Shown one piece after another: positions 1 to 7,411 of a stretch of 64,000 bases of DNA. The notes beneath the pieces are model-generated. The model did no database searches, was not told the DNA's origin, and saw nothing but the letters and a program-made list of their open reading frames with translations. Position numbers and translations under genes: made by a program. Positions within the stretch are counted from its first letter, which is position 1. Each line of letters opens with the position of its first letter. Origin of the DNA: Oribacterium sp. (GTDB taxonomy: Bacteria; Bacillota_A; Clostridia; Lachnospirales; Lachnospiraceae); the NCBI GenBank assembly GCA_004554245.1, contig SFND01000001.1:1-64000 (forward strand), written 5' to 3'.

Positions 1-180
1 TGTTCCAATTCATTTCAATCACAATCCTTTTTTTCGTTGAACAGATGGGCGCGGCATGCTAAAGTGGAGCTGAGTAGCGCGGTCGTTTTTCTGGGTTGAG
101 TGTACCACAGATTGGGGCCGGGCGGAAGAATTGGAAGGACGAAACTTTTTTTTAGGGAGTGAAGCGGGGAGGAATGAGCG

Positions 181-552
181 ATGCCAACGATGGACAGACG
201 GATTAAAGGGTGCCGAAATGTGCACTGCAGATACAACAAGGAGCGGAAGCATTTGCCGCTGGACTATAACTATTGCCCGATTTGTGGGGAGAAGGTCGGG
301 CTGGTGTGCCGGGAGTGTTTCGCGGAGATTGAGGATCTGGGGAAGACGCATTTTCGGTGCGATGCCTGTGAGGCGAAGAAAGCGGAACGGGCAGAGGAGC
401 AGAGAGAGAAGCTGGTGAAGGCGGGGAAAAAGCTCGCGACGCCGGCAGCGGATGCGGCGGTTGGCATAATTCAGCAGGTCGCAGTGAAACAGGTGAAGAA
501 GGTAGTGCCGGTGGCCGGGAAAGCAGTGAAGAAGGCGATTGTGAGGCACTAA
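181..552 (+). CDS. small zinc-ribbon protein
   Basis: A 123-residue protein of unknown specific role. Four cysteine pairs are visible in the first half: C11/C16, C32/C35 (CPIC), C44/C47 (CREC) and C60/C63 (CDAC). This spacing fits two small zinc-binding ribbons. The second half is basic and lysine-rich, with an amphipathic Ala/Val/Lys stretch near residues 90-123 that may bind nucleic acid or membrane. The start is chosen because GGGGAGG at about 166-172 lies at a proper distance. The ATG at 174 is out of frame. A strong terminator follows, so the gene is probably monocistronic. Codons are rich in GGG and CGG, as in the Sel1 gene that follows and unlike the core genes further right, which hints at a different origin. 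Zinc binding is inferred from cysteine spacing only. Confidence 0.6.
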   Translation: MPTMDRRIKGCRNVHCRYNKERKHLPLDYNYCPICGEKVGLVCRECFAEIEDLGKTHFRCDACEAKKAERAEEQREKLVKAGKKLATPAADAAVGIIQQVAVKQVKKVVPVAGKAVKKAIVRH

Positions 553-570
553 AGGAAAAGGTAAGAGGAA

Positions 571-610
571 GAGATGCACGAAGGGCGGCGGCCCTTCGTA
601 CATCTCTTTT
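571..610 (+). terminator. rho-independent terminator
   Basis: A long stem (gagatgcacgaagggc pairing with gcccttcgtacatctc) closes on a GGCG loop and is followed by TTTT. It lies 19 bases after the stop of the zinc-ribbon gene. Confidence 0.8.
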
Positions 611-810
611 CATCTGAACGTCGGCCGGAGGCCCAAAGGGAAGGATTTTGGTCAATGGGCTCGGGTGTGGAATCGGCAGGTTGCCAGGGGTGCCGGGCTG
701 CGATATACTCGAGCTAAGGATTTGGTAAAAAACCGCAGCACTGTGGCGGTGCTCGCCTTGCCGGACGTGGGTGCCGAACGGATTTTGTTTTTTTAGGAGA
801 GGGGCGTGTG

Positions 811-1947
811 ATGAACGATAGATTTAATCGGAAGGGTGCGCAGCCGGTGTGGAAGAGCCACGAGAAAACGTCGGCGGAGAAGGAAGCGTGGCTGCGGCCT
901 TTTGAGGAGGATGAGAACCTACGGATGATGGATGAGGAGACGCTGGCGAAGGCGCGGCGGTATACGGAGGAACTGTGCCGGGAGGACAATGTTTTTGCGC
1001 TGCGGCTGAAGGGGTACGCGTGCTACGGGGGCAACCGGCTGTACGAGTGCGACTGGACGGCGGCGCGGGACTGCATGCTGCGGCTTCGGGAGCTGGCGGA
1101 CGACGCGGAGTATGCGAATACGCTGGGGTACATCTATTACTACGGGCGCTGCAACGGGGGCGAGCCGGAGTACGAGAAGGCGTTCCCGCAGTTCAGCTAT
1201 GCGGCGGCCAACGGGCTATTCGAGGCAATCTACAAGCTGGGGGACCTGTACAGCCACGGGTACGGCTGCCGAAAAAGCGAGGAGACGGCGCAGAACCTGT
1301 ACCACATGGTGTACAACGAGACCAAGAAAAAATTCCTCCGGGGGTACGATGCGAGTTTTGCGGATGCGGCGCTTCGGCTGGGAAAGGTGTTCGAGTACGG
1401 CATCGGCACGGAGGCGAATCCGGCGGCGGCCTACTGTCTGTACCTGGAGGCAGATTATGCGGCAAAAATCCGGGCGGCCCACTCGGATTTCTTCGGGGAT
1501 CATTCGGTGGTGAAGCGCACGGGGCAGGCTTTGGAGCGGGTGGCCCGGAAGCTTCCGGCGGAGTTTTTCCGGGATGTCCTGTGGCTGGATACGCCTCGCC
1601 CGGTGGTGGATTTCCTGGAGGACGGCTACCGGTGTGAGCTTTCCTTCCAAAAAAAAGAGGACGGCGGGGCGTGGGTGACCGGCACGCGAATCGGGACCCG
1701 CACCTGTCCGGATGTGGAATATCGGCTGGCGAATTTTGGCGGACTGGGTGTGGTCATTCGCTGCAGGGAACTGTCCCTGAAAATGGAGGAGCCGGCAGAA
1801 TATGAAATCTGCGACGGCGGGGACGCCGCTGTGTTTGACTACTACGAGCGGAATACCTACGATGACCAGGATGAGTTCTACCTGGGAGATAAACTGGTGG
1901 CCTGGATCAAGTGTCCGGGGTATCGGGTGGACCGGGAGGTTCTGTAG
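811..1947 (+). CDS. Sel1/TPR-repeat protein
   Basis: A soluble protein of about 378 residues. Helical repeat units with the Sel1 pattern are visible, for example around ANTLGYIYYYGR, AIYKLGDLYSHGYG and AALRLGKVFEYGIG, where alternating Ala/Leu/Gly and Tyr-Gly positions recur roughly every 36 residues in residues 90-220. The C-terminal third (from about 250) is not repeat-like and I do not recognise it. Sel1 repeats are protein-interaction scaffolds. No signal peptide is seen. GTG at 808 directly precedes ATG at 811; the RBS AGGAGAGGGG at 795-804 suits the ATG. Codon use is very rich in GCG, CGG and GGG. The role is unknown. Confidence 0.65.
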   Translation: MNDRFNRKGAQPVWKSHEKTSAEKEAWLRPFEEDENLRMMDEETLAKARRYTEELCREDNVFALRLKGYACYGGNRLYECDWTAARDCMLRLRELADDAEYANTLGYIYYYGRCNGGEPEYEKAFPQFSYAAANGLFEAIYKLGDLYSHGYGCRKSEETAQNLYHMVYNETKKKFLRGYDASFADAALRLGKVFEYGIGTEANPAAAYCLYLEADYAAKIRAAHSDFFGDHSVVKRTGQALERVARKLPAEFFRDVLWLDTPRPVVDFLEDGYRCELSFQKKEDGGAWVTGTRIGTRTCPDVEYRLANFGGLGVVIRCRELSLKMEEPAEYEICDGGDAAVFDYYERNTYDDQDEFYLGDKLVAWIKCPGYRVDREVL

Positions 1948-1961
1948 GGGGGTGCCTGAAA

Positions 1962-2234
1962 TTGAAAAATGGTGATGTTCGTGAATTTGTTGATCACATT
2001 CATTACGGTGATGAGTTATGGTTTCTTTATGAAGGGAAAAAATACTTCCTGGAAGGGTGGATGAACGACGGCAGACTTGATTTGTGCTTATACGAAATGG
2101 CAGACAATGGAGAAAAGTACATTTGGAAGGGGAGTGCAACGCAGTATCCGGTTGAAGCGTTTTTAGAAGCCAGAATCTGGAACGGAAAATCTTTCTGGGA
2201 TGCCGAGCAGGATATGGAATGGGTAGATGCTTAA
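1962..2234 (+). CDS. hypothetical protein, 90 aa
   Basis: A small acidic, aromatic-rich protein (many W, Y, F, D, E) that I do not recognise. The reading frame stays open further upstream into the Sel1 gene, but TTG at 1962 preceded by a G-run (1947-1952) gives the likeliest start, 14 bases after the Sel1 stop. It is therefore probably co-transcribed with that gene. It is more AT-rich than the Sel1 gene. Size, acidity and position would fit an immunity-type partner protein, but that is only a guess. Confidence 0.5.
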   Translation: MKNGDVREFVDHIHYGDELWFLYEGKKYFLEGWMNDGRLDLCLYEMADNGEKYIWKGSATQYPVEAFLEARIWNGKSFWDAEQDMEWVDA

Positions 2235-2309
2235 ATAGTAATCTGTGATAATATGGATAATCGACTTCATATTTACCTCTATAGCGAGTATTAAGCCTGT
2301 CGTGGCAGA

Positions 2310-2450
2310 AAAATAATTTGAGGTCACAAATTATGCCCTCAGATTATTTTTCTTTTGAGGTTCCAGTCTGGAACCTCAAAGATGTTTGATTAAAGATAGA
2401 TTTGAAGGCGCATACAGTTGAAGCAGTGAAGTCGCAAATTGCGACTTCAC
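2310..2450 (+). repeat. three related palindromes in the gap before 2509
   Basis: The 274-base gap holds three inverted repeats. P1 is at 2310-2350 (arms aaaataattTgagg and cctcaGattatttt, one mismatch). P2 is at 2355-2379 (12-bp perfect arms around a single T). P3 is at 2426-2450 (12-bp perfect arms around a single A). Their 21-bp cores (2320-2340, 2357-2377, 2428-2448) share the plan GARGTYnCA-nnn-TGnnACYTC, with P1 the most degenerate. They could be operators, RNA hairpins or a mobile palindrome. No coding sequence is seen here. Confidence 0.7.
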
Positions 2451-2508
2451 AGAATTTCATTTTTCACTCTGACCAGGAAGGTGGTCGTAGGAAACAGGAG
2501 GATAAAGC

Positions 2509-2844
2509 ATGGTAGGAAAATATAAAGTTATTACGCTCTGCGGCAGCACCCGCTTCAAGGATCAGTTTATGGAAATGCAGAAGAGGCTAACGCTTGAAGG
2601 TTATATCGTCATCAGCGTCGGGCTCTTCGGCCACGCCGGGGACCAGGAAGTCTGGGACGGCATGGATGAAGGCACCCTCTCGAAAACGAAGGAAATGCTC
2701 GACGACATGCACAAACGGAAAATCGACATGGCCGACGAAATCTACGTCATCAACGTCGGCGGCTACATCGGCGACAGCACCCGCTCGGAAATCCAGTACG
2801 CCGAAGAGCACGGGAAAACCGTCCGGTACTATCAGGATGTATAA
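2509..2844 (+). CDS. nucleoside 2-deoxyribosyltransferase-like protein (DUF4406 type)
   Basis: A 111-residue protein with the N-terminal signature LCGSTRFKD, a glycine/serine nucleotide-binding loop after the first beta strand, and the later DSTRSEIQYA helix with Ser and Glu. Both are typical of the nucleoside 2-deoxyribosyltransferase/DUF4406 fold, which handles N-glycosidic bonds of nucleosides or nucleotides. RBS AGGAGG lies shortly before the ATG. It stands upstream of a NADAR gene and a type I restriction-modification operon. Codons shift to GAC/CCG-rich toward the 3' end. The exact substrate cannot be told, and a defence or nucleotide-sanitising role is inferred from neighbours. Confidence 0.7.
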   Translation: MVGKYKVITLCGSTRFKDQFMEMQKRLTLEGYIVISVGLFGHAGDQEVWDGMDEGTLSKTKEMLDDMHKRKIDMADEIYVINVGGYIGDSTRSEIQYAEEHGKTVRYYQDV

Positions 2845-2942
2845 TCAGATAGCTTGCGGAATGTAAAAAATTTTGTCGCTGGACCGCGCTATGATCATAG
2901 CGTAGAAAACCATCTGCATCAGATATACAGGAGGAACAGATT

Positions 2943-3425
2943 ATGAACAGACAGCAGATCATCGGCTTTCACAACCCGGATGAGGAATACGGATATTTGA
3001 GTAACTGGTACCGGTCAGATTTCGAAAAGGACGGCATCCGGTTCTCTTCTATGGAGCAGTACATGATGTACCAGAAGGCGCGCTGCTTCCGGGACGAGAA
3101 GATCGCCGCAGAAATCCTGAAAACCGATGACGTCGGTCGCATCAAGGAACTGGGTCGCCAGGTTTCAAACTATGATGAAAGCAGATGGAACGGCATGCGC
3201 CAGATCCTCGTCTATGAAGGCCTCCTCGCAAAGTTCGAGCAGAACGAAGACCTAAAGGCCAAACTCAAATCCACCGGCGACGCCATCCTCGCAGAGTGCG
3301 CCGTCAAGGACCGCATCTGGGGCATCGGCTTATCGATGAAGGACCCGGACCGACTCGACGTGAAAAAGTGGCGCGGAACGAACCTGCTGGGGTATGCACT
3401 CATGATCGTAAGAGAACGGGTGTGA
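2943..3425 (+). CDS. NADAR family protein (YbiA-like)
   Basis: A 160-residue protein covering the whole NADAR domain. Visible signatures in order are YLSNWY near the N-terminus, FSSMEQYMMYQKA (residues about 35-47), the ILVYEGLLAKF helix, WGIGLSMKDP and the C-terminal GTNLLGYALMIVRE. Family members (E. coli YbiA, plant and fungal homologues) cleave N-glycosidic bonds of ribose-phosphate compounds, and some NADAR proteins are reported to remove ADP-ribose from guanine bases as antitoxins to DarT-type toxins. The RBS is AGGAGG. It ends 36 bases before hsdM with no terminator between, so it is probably the first gene of the restriction operon. A DUF3990 ADP-ribosyltransferase-like gene lies in the same cluster, which makes an antitoxin role plausible but unproven. 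Confidence 0.8.
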   Translation: MNRQQIIGFHNPDEEYGYLSNWYRSDFEKDGIRFSSMEQYMMYQKARCFRDEKIAAEILKTDDVGRIKELGRQVSNYDESRWNGMRQILVYEGLLAKFEQNEDLKAKLKSTGDAILAECAVKDRIWGIGLSMKDPDRLDVKKWRGTNLLGYALMIVRERV

Positions 3426-3461
3426 AGAGTGCGAAGGTAAGAAACGAAAGGGAAAGACATC

Positions 3462-6053
3462 ATGAATAAACAGCAGCTGGCTGCCAAAATCTGGGAATCC
3501 GCAAACCGTATGCGTTCGAAGATCGAGGCGAATGAATATAAGGACTATATCCTCGGCTTTATCTTTTATAAGTATCTGTCCGACAAGGAGGAGCAGTGGC
3601 TCTACCAGCGTGATTACGACGCGGACAGCATCCGTGAGTATGTAAATGAGGAGGCCGTTGATCAGTACTCCAGTAAATCGAGCGCGCAGCAGAGCCTCGG
3701 CTACTTCATCGCCTATAAGGATCTGTTCTCCACCTGGATTCACATGGGCTCCGACTTTTCAGTGGACAATGTCCGCACCGGGCTATCGTCATTTAACCGT
3801 TTGATTTCGCCATCGCATAAAAAGGTCTTCGAGGGAATCTTCAACACACTGGAGACAGGACTGTCGAAGCTCGGTGAGAATACGAAATCACAGACGAAGG
3901 CCGTCAGCGACCTGATCCAGCTGATCAACGAGATTCCGATGAGCGGCAAGCAGGATTATGATGTCCTCGGCTTCATCTACGAATATCTGATTTCAAACTT
4001 TGCAGCGAATGCCGGTAAGAAAGCGGGCGAATTCTACACCCCGCATGAGGTTTCACTGCTGATGTCAGAAATCGTGGCAGATCATCTGCAGGGAAGAAGT
4101 GAAATTAAAATTTACGACCCGACATCTGGCTCTGGCAGCTTACTGATCAATATCGGTAAGACCGCGGCGAAATACATGGATGACGCTAATCGTATCCGCT
4201 ATTATGCGCAGGAGCTGAAGGCCAACACCTACAACCTGACGCGAATGAATCTTGTCATGCGCGGCATCCTTCCGGATAACATTCTGACGAGAAACGGCGA
4301 CACGCTCGAAGAGGACTGGCCGTATTTCGATGAGTCTGATCCGCAGGGCACCTATGAGCCGCTGTATGTGGATGCGGTGGTCTCAAATCCACCATATTCT
4401 CAGCGCTGGACGCCGAATGGCAAGGAAAATGACGCACGGTATGCCCGTTATGGCCTCGCGCCGAAATCGAAGGCAGACTATGCGTTCCTTTTGCATGATC
4501 TTTATCATCTGAAGCCGGATGGCATCATGACCATCGTACTTCCACACGGCGTTCTTTTCCGTGGTGGAGAAGAAGGGGCGATTCGTAAAAACCTGATCGA
4601 GCAGAACAACATTGACGCCATCATCGGTCTGCCGGCGAACATTTTCTTCGGAACCGGCATCCCGACGATCATCATGGTGCTCCGCCAGAAGAGAGAAAAC
4701 ACGGATGTGCTCATCATCGACGCCTCGAAGGGCTTCGCAAAGGCAGGCAAGAACAACAAGCTGCGTGCTTCCGATATCCGCAGAATCATCGACACCGTCA
4801 AGCAGAGGAAAACGGTGACCAAGTATTCCAAACTCGTGACCCGTCAGGAAATTCGGGACAATGACTACAACCTGAACATTCCGCGCTACGTGGATTCTTC
4901 CGAAGAGGCGGAGAGCTATGACATCTACGCCTCGATGTTTGGCGGTATTCCGAAGCCGGAACTGGAAGGCCTCAAATGCTACTGGGATGTATTCCCGTCC
5001 TTGCAGAATGAGCTTTTCGAAGGAGACGGTGAGTACCTGTCCCTGAAAACAGAAGATATTAAGAAGGTGATCCATGAAAATCGGGATGTAAAGACCTTTC
5101 TCGAGAACTATCAGCAGGCATTTGCTGACTTCGATAATGTGATGGATGAAACGCTGATTGATGCAGCGGAATCACTTTCGATACCGAAGACCGAAGAACA
5201 CATCGCTTCGGATATTTTCGCGCGCTTTCATCAGGTGCCGCTGATCGATCCATATCAGGCGTATGAGATATTTGAAGGTGCATTTGCGACCGTTTCCGGT
5301 GACCTCGAGCTGCTCCAGGCAGAGGGGATGCAGGCGGTGAAGCAGGTCGATCCGAACATGGTAATCAAGAAAAAGGATGGAAAGGATCACGAAGTGCAGG
5401 AAGGATGGAAGGGTCATATTCTGCCATTTGAACTGGTTCAGCAGGTCTGCCTGTCCGATCAGGTGAACGCTCTGAAGGAAAAGCAGGACCAGCTTGCAGA
5501 GATTCCTTCGTCCTACGAGGAACTCCTGGACGGATTAAGTGAAGATGATAAGGAAACCATCTCGGATGCACTGAATGATAACAACGATGGCTTCGTCTTC
5601 AAGAACATCAAGTCCATGATTAAGACCTTAAAGGCCGATGGCGCAGCAGAAGCACAGCTCATCGAAGTGCTGCAGAGCGCTGACCGCCTGAATACGCGCG
5701 AAAAGAAACTGAAGAGCGAAATCAAGCAGGAAAGCGAAGCACTTCACCTGGCTACTAAGGACACCATCGAACATCTGACAGATGCCCAGGTACATATGCT
5801 TCTGCACGATAAGTGGATTCAGCCGGTAGAGGATGGCATCCTCGCCCTTTCTACGGACATGCTGAATACCTTCATCAAAAAGATCGAAGAACTCTCGAAA
5901 AAGTACGCCGTTACGATGAGCGACCTCGAAGCAGAAATCCAGGAAACCGAAAAATCGCTCGCCAGCATGCTCTCCGACCTCGTCGGCTCCGAACAAGACA
6001 TGGCCGGCATCCGCGAACTGCAGAAATTACTGGGAGGAAATCTCCATGAATAA
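3462..6053 (+). CDS. hsdM: type I restriction-modification DNA methyltransferase subunit M
   Basis: The adenine-N6 methyltransferase subunit of a type I system. It acts with HsdS to methylate the target and with HsdR to cut unmodified DNA. An N-terminal helical HsdM_N domain is followed by the catalytic domain: AdoMet motif DPTSGSGSL (about residue 219) and the N6-adenine motif NPPY (about residue 309). At 863 residues it is much longer than the usual roughly 500-550. The extra C-terminal part (from about residue 520) is charged and helical, with coiled-coil-like heptads near the end (KKIEELSKKYA, EAEIQETEKSL). The stop overlaps the hsdS start by 8 bases, a translational-coupling arrangement. 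The RBS is GAAAGGGAAAG. Confidence 0.93.
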   Translation: MNKQQLAAKIWESANRMRSKIEANEYKDYILGFIFYKYLSDKEEQWLYQRDYDADSIREYVNEEAVDQYSSKSSAQQSLGYFIAYKDLFSTWIHMGSDFSVDNVRTGLSSFNRLISPSHKKVFEGIFNTLETGLSKLGENTKSQTKAVSDLIQLINEIPMSGKQDYDVLGFIYEYLISNFAANAGKKAGEFYTPHEVSLLMSEIVADHLQGRSEIKIYDPTSGSGSLLINIGKTAAKYMDDANRIRYYAQELKANTYNLTRMNLVMRGILPDNILTRNGDTLEEDWPYFDESDPQGTYEPLYVDAVVSNPPYSQRWTPNGKENDARYARYGLAPKSKADYAFLLHDLYHLKPDGIMTIVLPHGVLFRGGEEGAIRKNLIEQNNIDAIIGLPANIFFGTGIPTIIMVLRQKRENTDVLIIDASKGFAKAGKNNKLRASDIRRIIDTVKQRKTVTKYSKLVTRQEIRDNDYNLNIPRYVDSSEEAESYDIYASMFGGIPKPELEGLKCYWDVFPSLQNELFEGDGEYLSLKTEDIKKVIHENRDVKTFLENYQQAFADFDNVMDETLIDAAESLSIPKTEEHIASDIFARFHQVPLIDPYQAYEIFEGAFATVSGDLELLQAEGMQAVKQVDPNMVIKKKDGKDHEVQEGWKGHILPFELVQQVCLSDQVNALKEKQDQLAEIPSSYEELLDGLSEDDKETISDALNDNNDGFVFKNIKSMIKTLKADGAAEAQLIEVLQSADRLNTREKKLKSEIKQESEALHLATKDTIEHLTDAQVHMLLHDKWIQPVEDGILALSTDMLNTFIKKIEELSKKYAVTMSDLEAEIQETEKSLASMLSDLVGSEQDMAGIRELQKLLGGNLHE

Positions 6054-6702
6054 ACGAAAAGTACCGAAGATCCGCTTCAAAGGATTCTATGACGATTGGG
6101 AACAGCGTGAGTTTGGAGATTATAATGATTTGATGACAGGATATCCATTTGAAAGCGATAAGTTTTCTGAAGATGGAATAAAACTGGTTCGAGGTATGAA
6201 TGTTAAACGAGGGTACTTAGATTTTTCGGAAGATATTTGTATGAGATGGAATTCATGTGTTGGATTAGAAAATTTTTTACTTAAAGCTGGCGACATTTTA
6301 ATTCAAATGGATGGGGCACTAATTGGAAAAAGCTACGCAAAAATCAAGGAAAATCAGCTTCCAGCATTACTTGTTCAGCGTGTGACAAGGTCAAGAACGA
6401 ATAACAAATTTGCTAGTCAAGATTTCATGTATCAGACCATCCAACGCGATTTTTTAAGATATATCGAAATGAGCAAAACAGAAACAGCAGTTCCGCATCT
6501 TAGTCTAAACGATATTAGAAATTTTGAAATTATGGTTCCGTGTTTAGTAGAGCAGGAAAAAATCGGTGCCTATTTCTCCGCTTTCGACCGCCTTATCACC
6601 CTTCATCAGCGAAAGCTGGAGCTGCTGAAAAGACTCAGAAATTCACTCGTTGACCGTTGTTTTATAGGAGAAAAATGTACTATGAGCAAACTGATTTTGT
6701 AA
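6046..6702 (+). CDS. hsdS: type I restriction-modification specificity subunit, half-length
   Basis: A DNA target-recognition subunit of 218 residues, half the usual roughly 400. It starts with the typical KIRFKGFYDDWEQREFG entry, has one target-recognition domain (about 15-165) and one conserved helical spacer (EQEKIGAYFSAFDRLITLHQRKLE, split here: EQEKIGAYFSAFDR then LITLHQRKLELLK). The second recognition domain and spacer are missing. Half-subunits can dimerise to form a working specificity unit. The recognition-domain DNA (about 6110-6540) is much more AT-rich than hsdM and hsdR, a sign of cassette exchange. The last residues (MSKLIL) coincide with the start of the following DUF3990 frame, and the stop at 6700-6702 is shared with the nonsense codon of that gene. 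Confidence 0.88.
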   Translation: MNKRKVPKIRFKGFYDDWEQREFGDYNDLMTGYPFESDKFSEDGIKLVRGMNVKRGYLDFSEDICMRWNSCVGLENFLLKAGDILIQMDGALIGKSYAKIKENQLPALLVQRVTRSRTNNKFASQDFMYQTIQRDFLRYIEMSKTETAVPHLSLNDIRNFEIMVPCLVEQEKIGAYFSAFDRLITLHQRKLELLKRLRNSLVDRCFIGEKCTMSKLIL

Positions 6703-7275
6703 CACGGTAGTCCGAACCGAGTAATAGTGCCGAAGTTTGGTTTCGGCGAGGATCGCCACGACTACGGAAGAGGATTTTACCTTACGGAGAACCTGGAGCT
6801 GGCGAAGGAATGGGCGGTGTGCAGGCCGGATGAGACGAATGGCTGGGTACATAAGTACGAGCTGGAGATGGAGGGGCTGAACATCCTGGATTTTCAGAAG
6901 TACGATGTTCTGTTCTGGCTTGCGGAGTTAATGAAGCATCGCGATGCCGCGGACTCGAGGCGATACAAGATGCTGGCGCAGAAGTTTATCGAGAAGTACG
7001 GGATCGATACCTGTGGATATGATGTAATCACAGGCTGGAGAGCGAATGCGTCGTATTTTTACATTGCGAAAGAGTTTGTGCGTGATAACATTGACATAGA
7101 GATACTGGAGGAATTACTGTCGCTTGGTGGCCTCGGCATTCAGTTCTGTATCAAATCAGAGCGTGCATTTGCACAGCTTTCCGAAGTGGAGCAGGACATC
7201 ATGAGTGTGGACTACAGCGAGTTCAACGACCGATATAACAGTGGTACTACGATATGCCGAGCAGCGAGGTCGTGA
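6682..7275 (+). pseudogene. DUF3990 ADP-ribosyltransferase-like gene, nonsense at codon 7
   Basis: From ATG 6682 (after AGGAG at 6667) the frame reads MSKLIL, then TAA (6700-6702), then HGSPNRVIVPKFG and continues open to 7275. Where the family has the LYHGS motif, the Tyr codon is replaced by the stop. The rest fits DUF3990, a clan of ADP-ribosyltransferase-like proteins: HDYGRGFYLTE, LAKEWAV, YDVITGWRANASYF, and a C-terminal LGIQFCIKSERAF segment. GTG at 6727 could start a shortened protein of about 182 residues lacking the YHGS element that begins the NAD-binding site. The 3' end also looks displaced: another frame opens at 7254-7370 (38 codons, starting MPSSEVVKKV) that I do not recognise. 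It sits between hsdS and hsdR. The assignment is from motifs; loss of activity is inferred. Confidence 0.7.
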
Positions 7276-7411
7276 AGAAGGTGCCGGTGACGTTTCTGGT
7301 GAAGGCATACGGCGGACTGCATGACCTCGATCTGGACCTGGCGGTGAAGAAGGTCGGTGAAACGAAATAAGGTATCTGCAGGAGGACTGCGGATGAACGG
7401 GAGATGGGTGT

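Noticed and set aside
7254..7370. 38-codon frame MPSSEVVKKV... between the DUF3990 remnant and hsdR
   Set aside because: No RBS and no known family; more likely the displaced 3' end of the broken gene than a separate gene.
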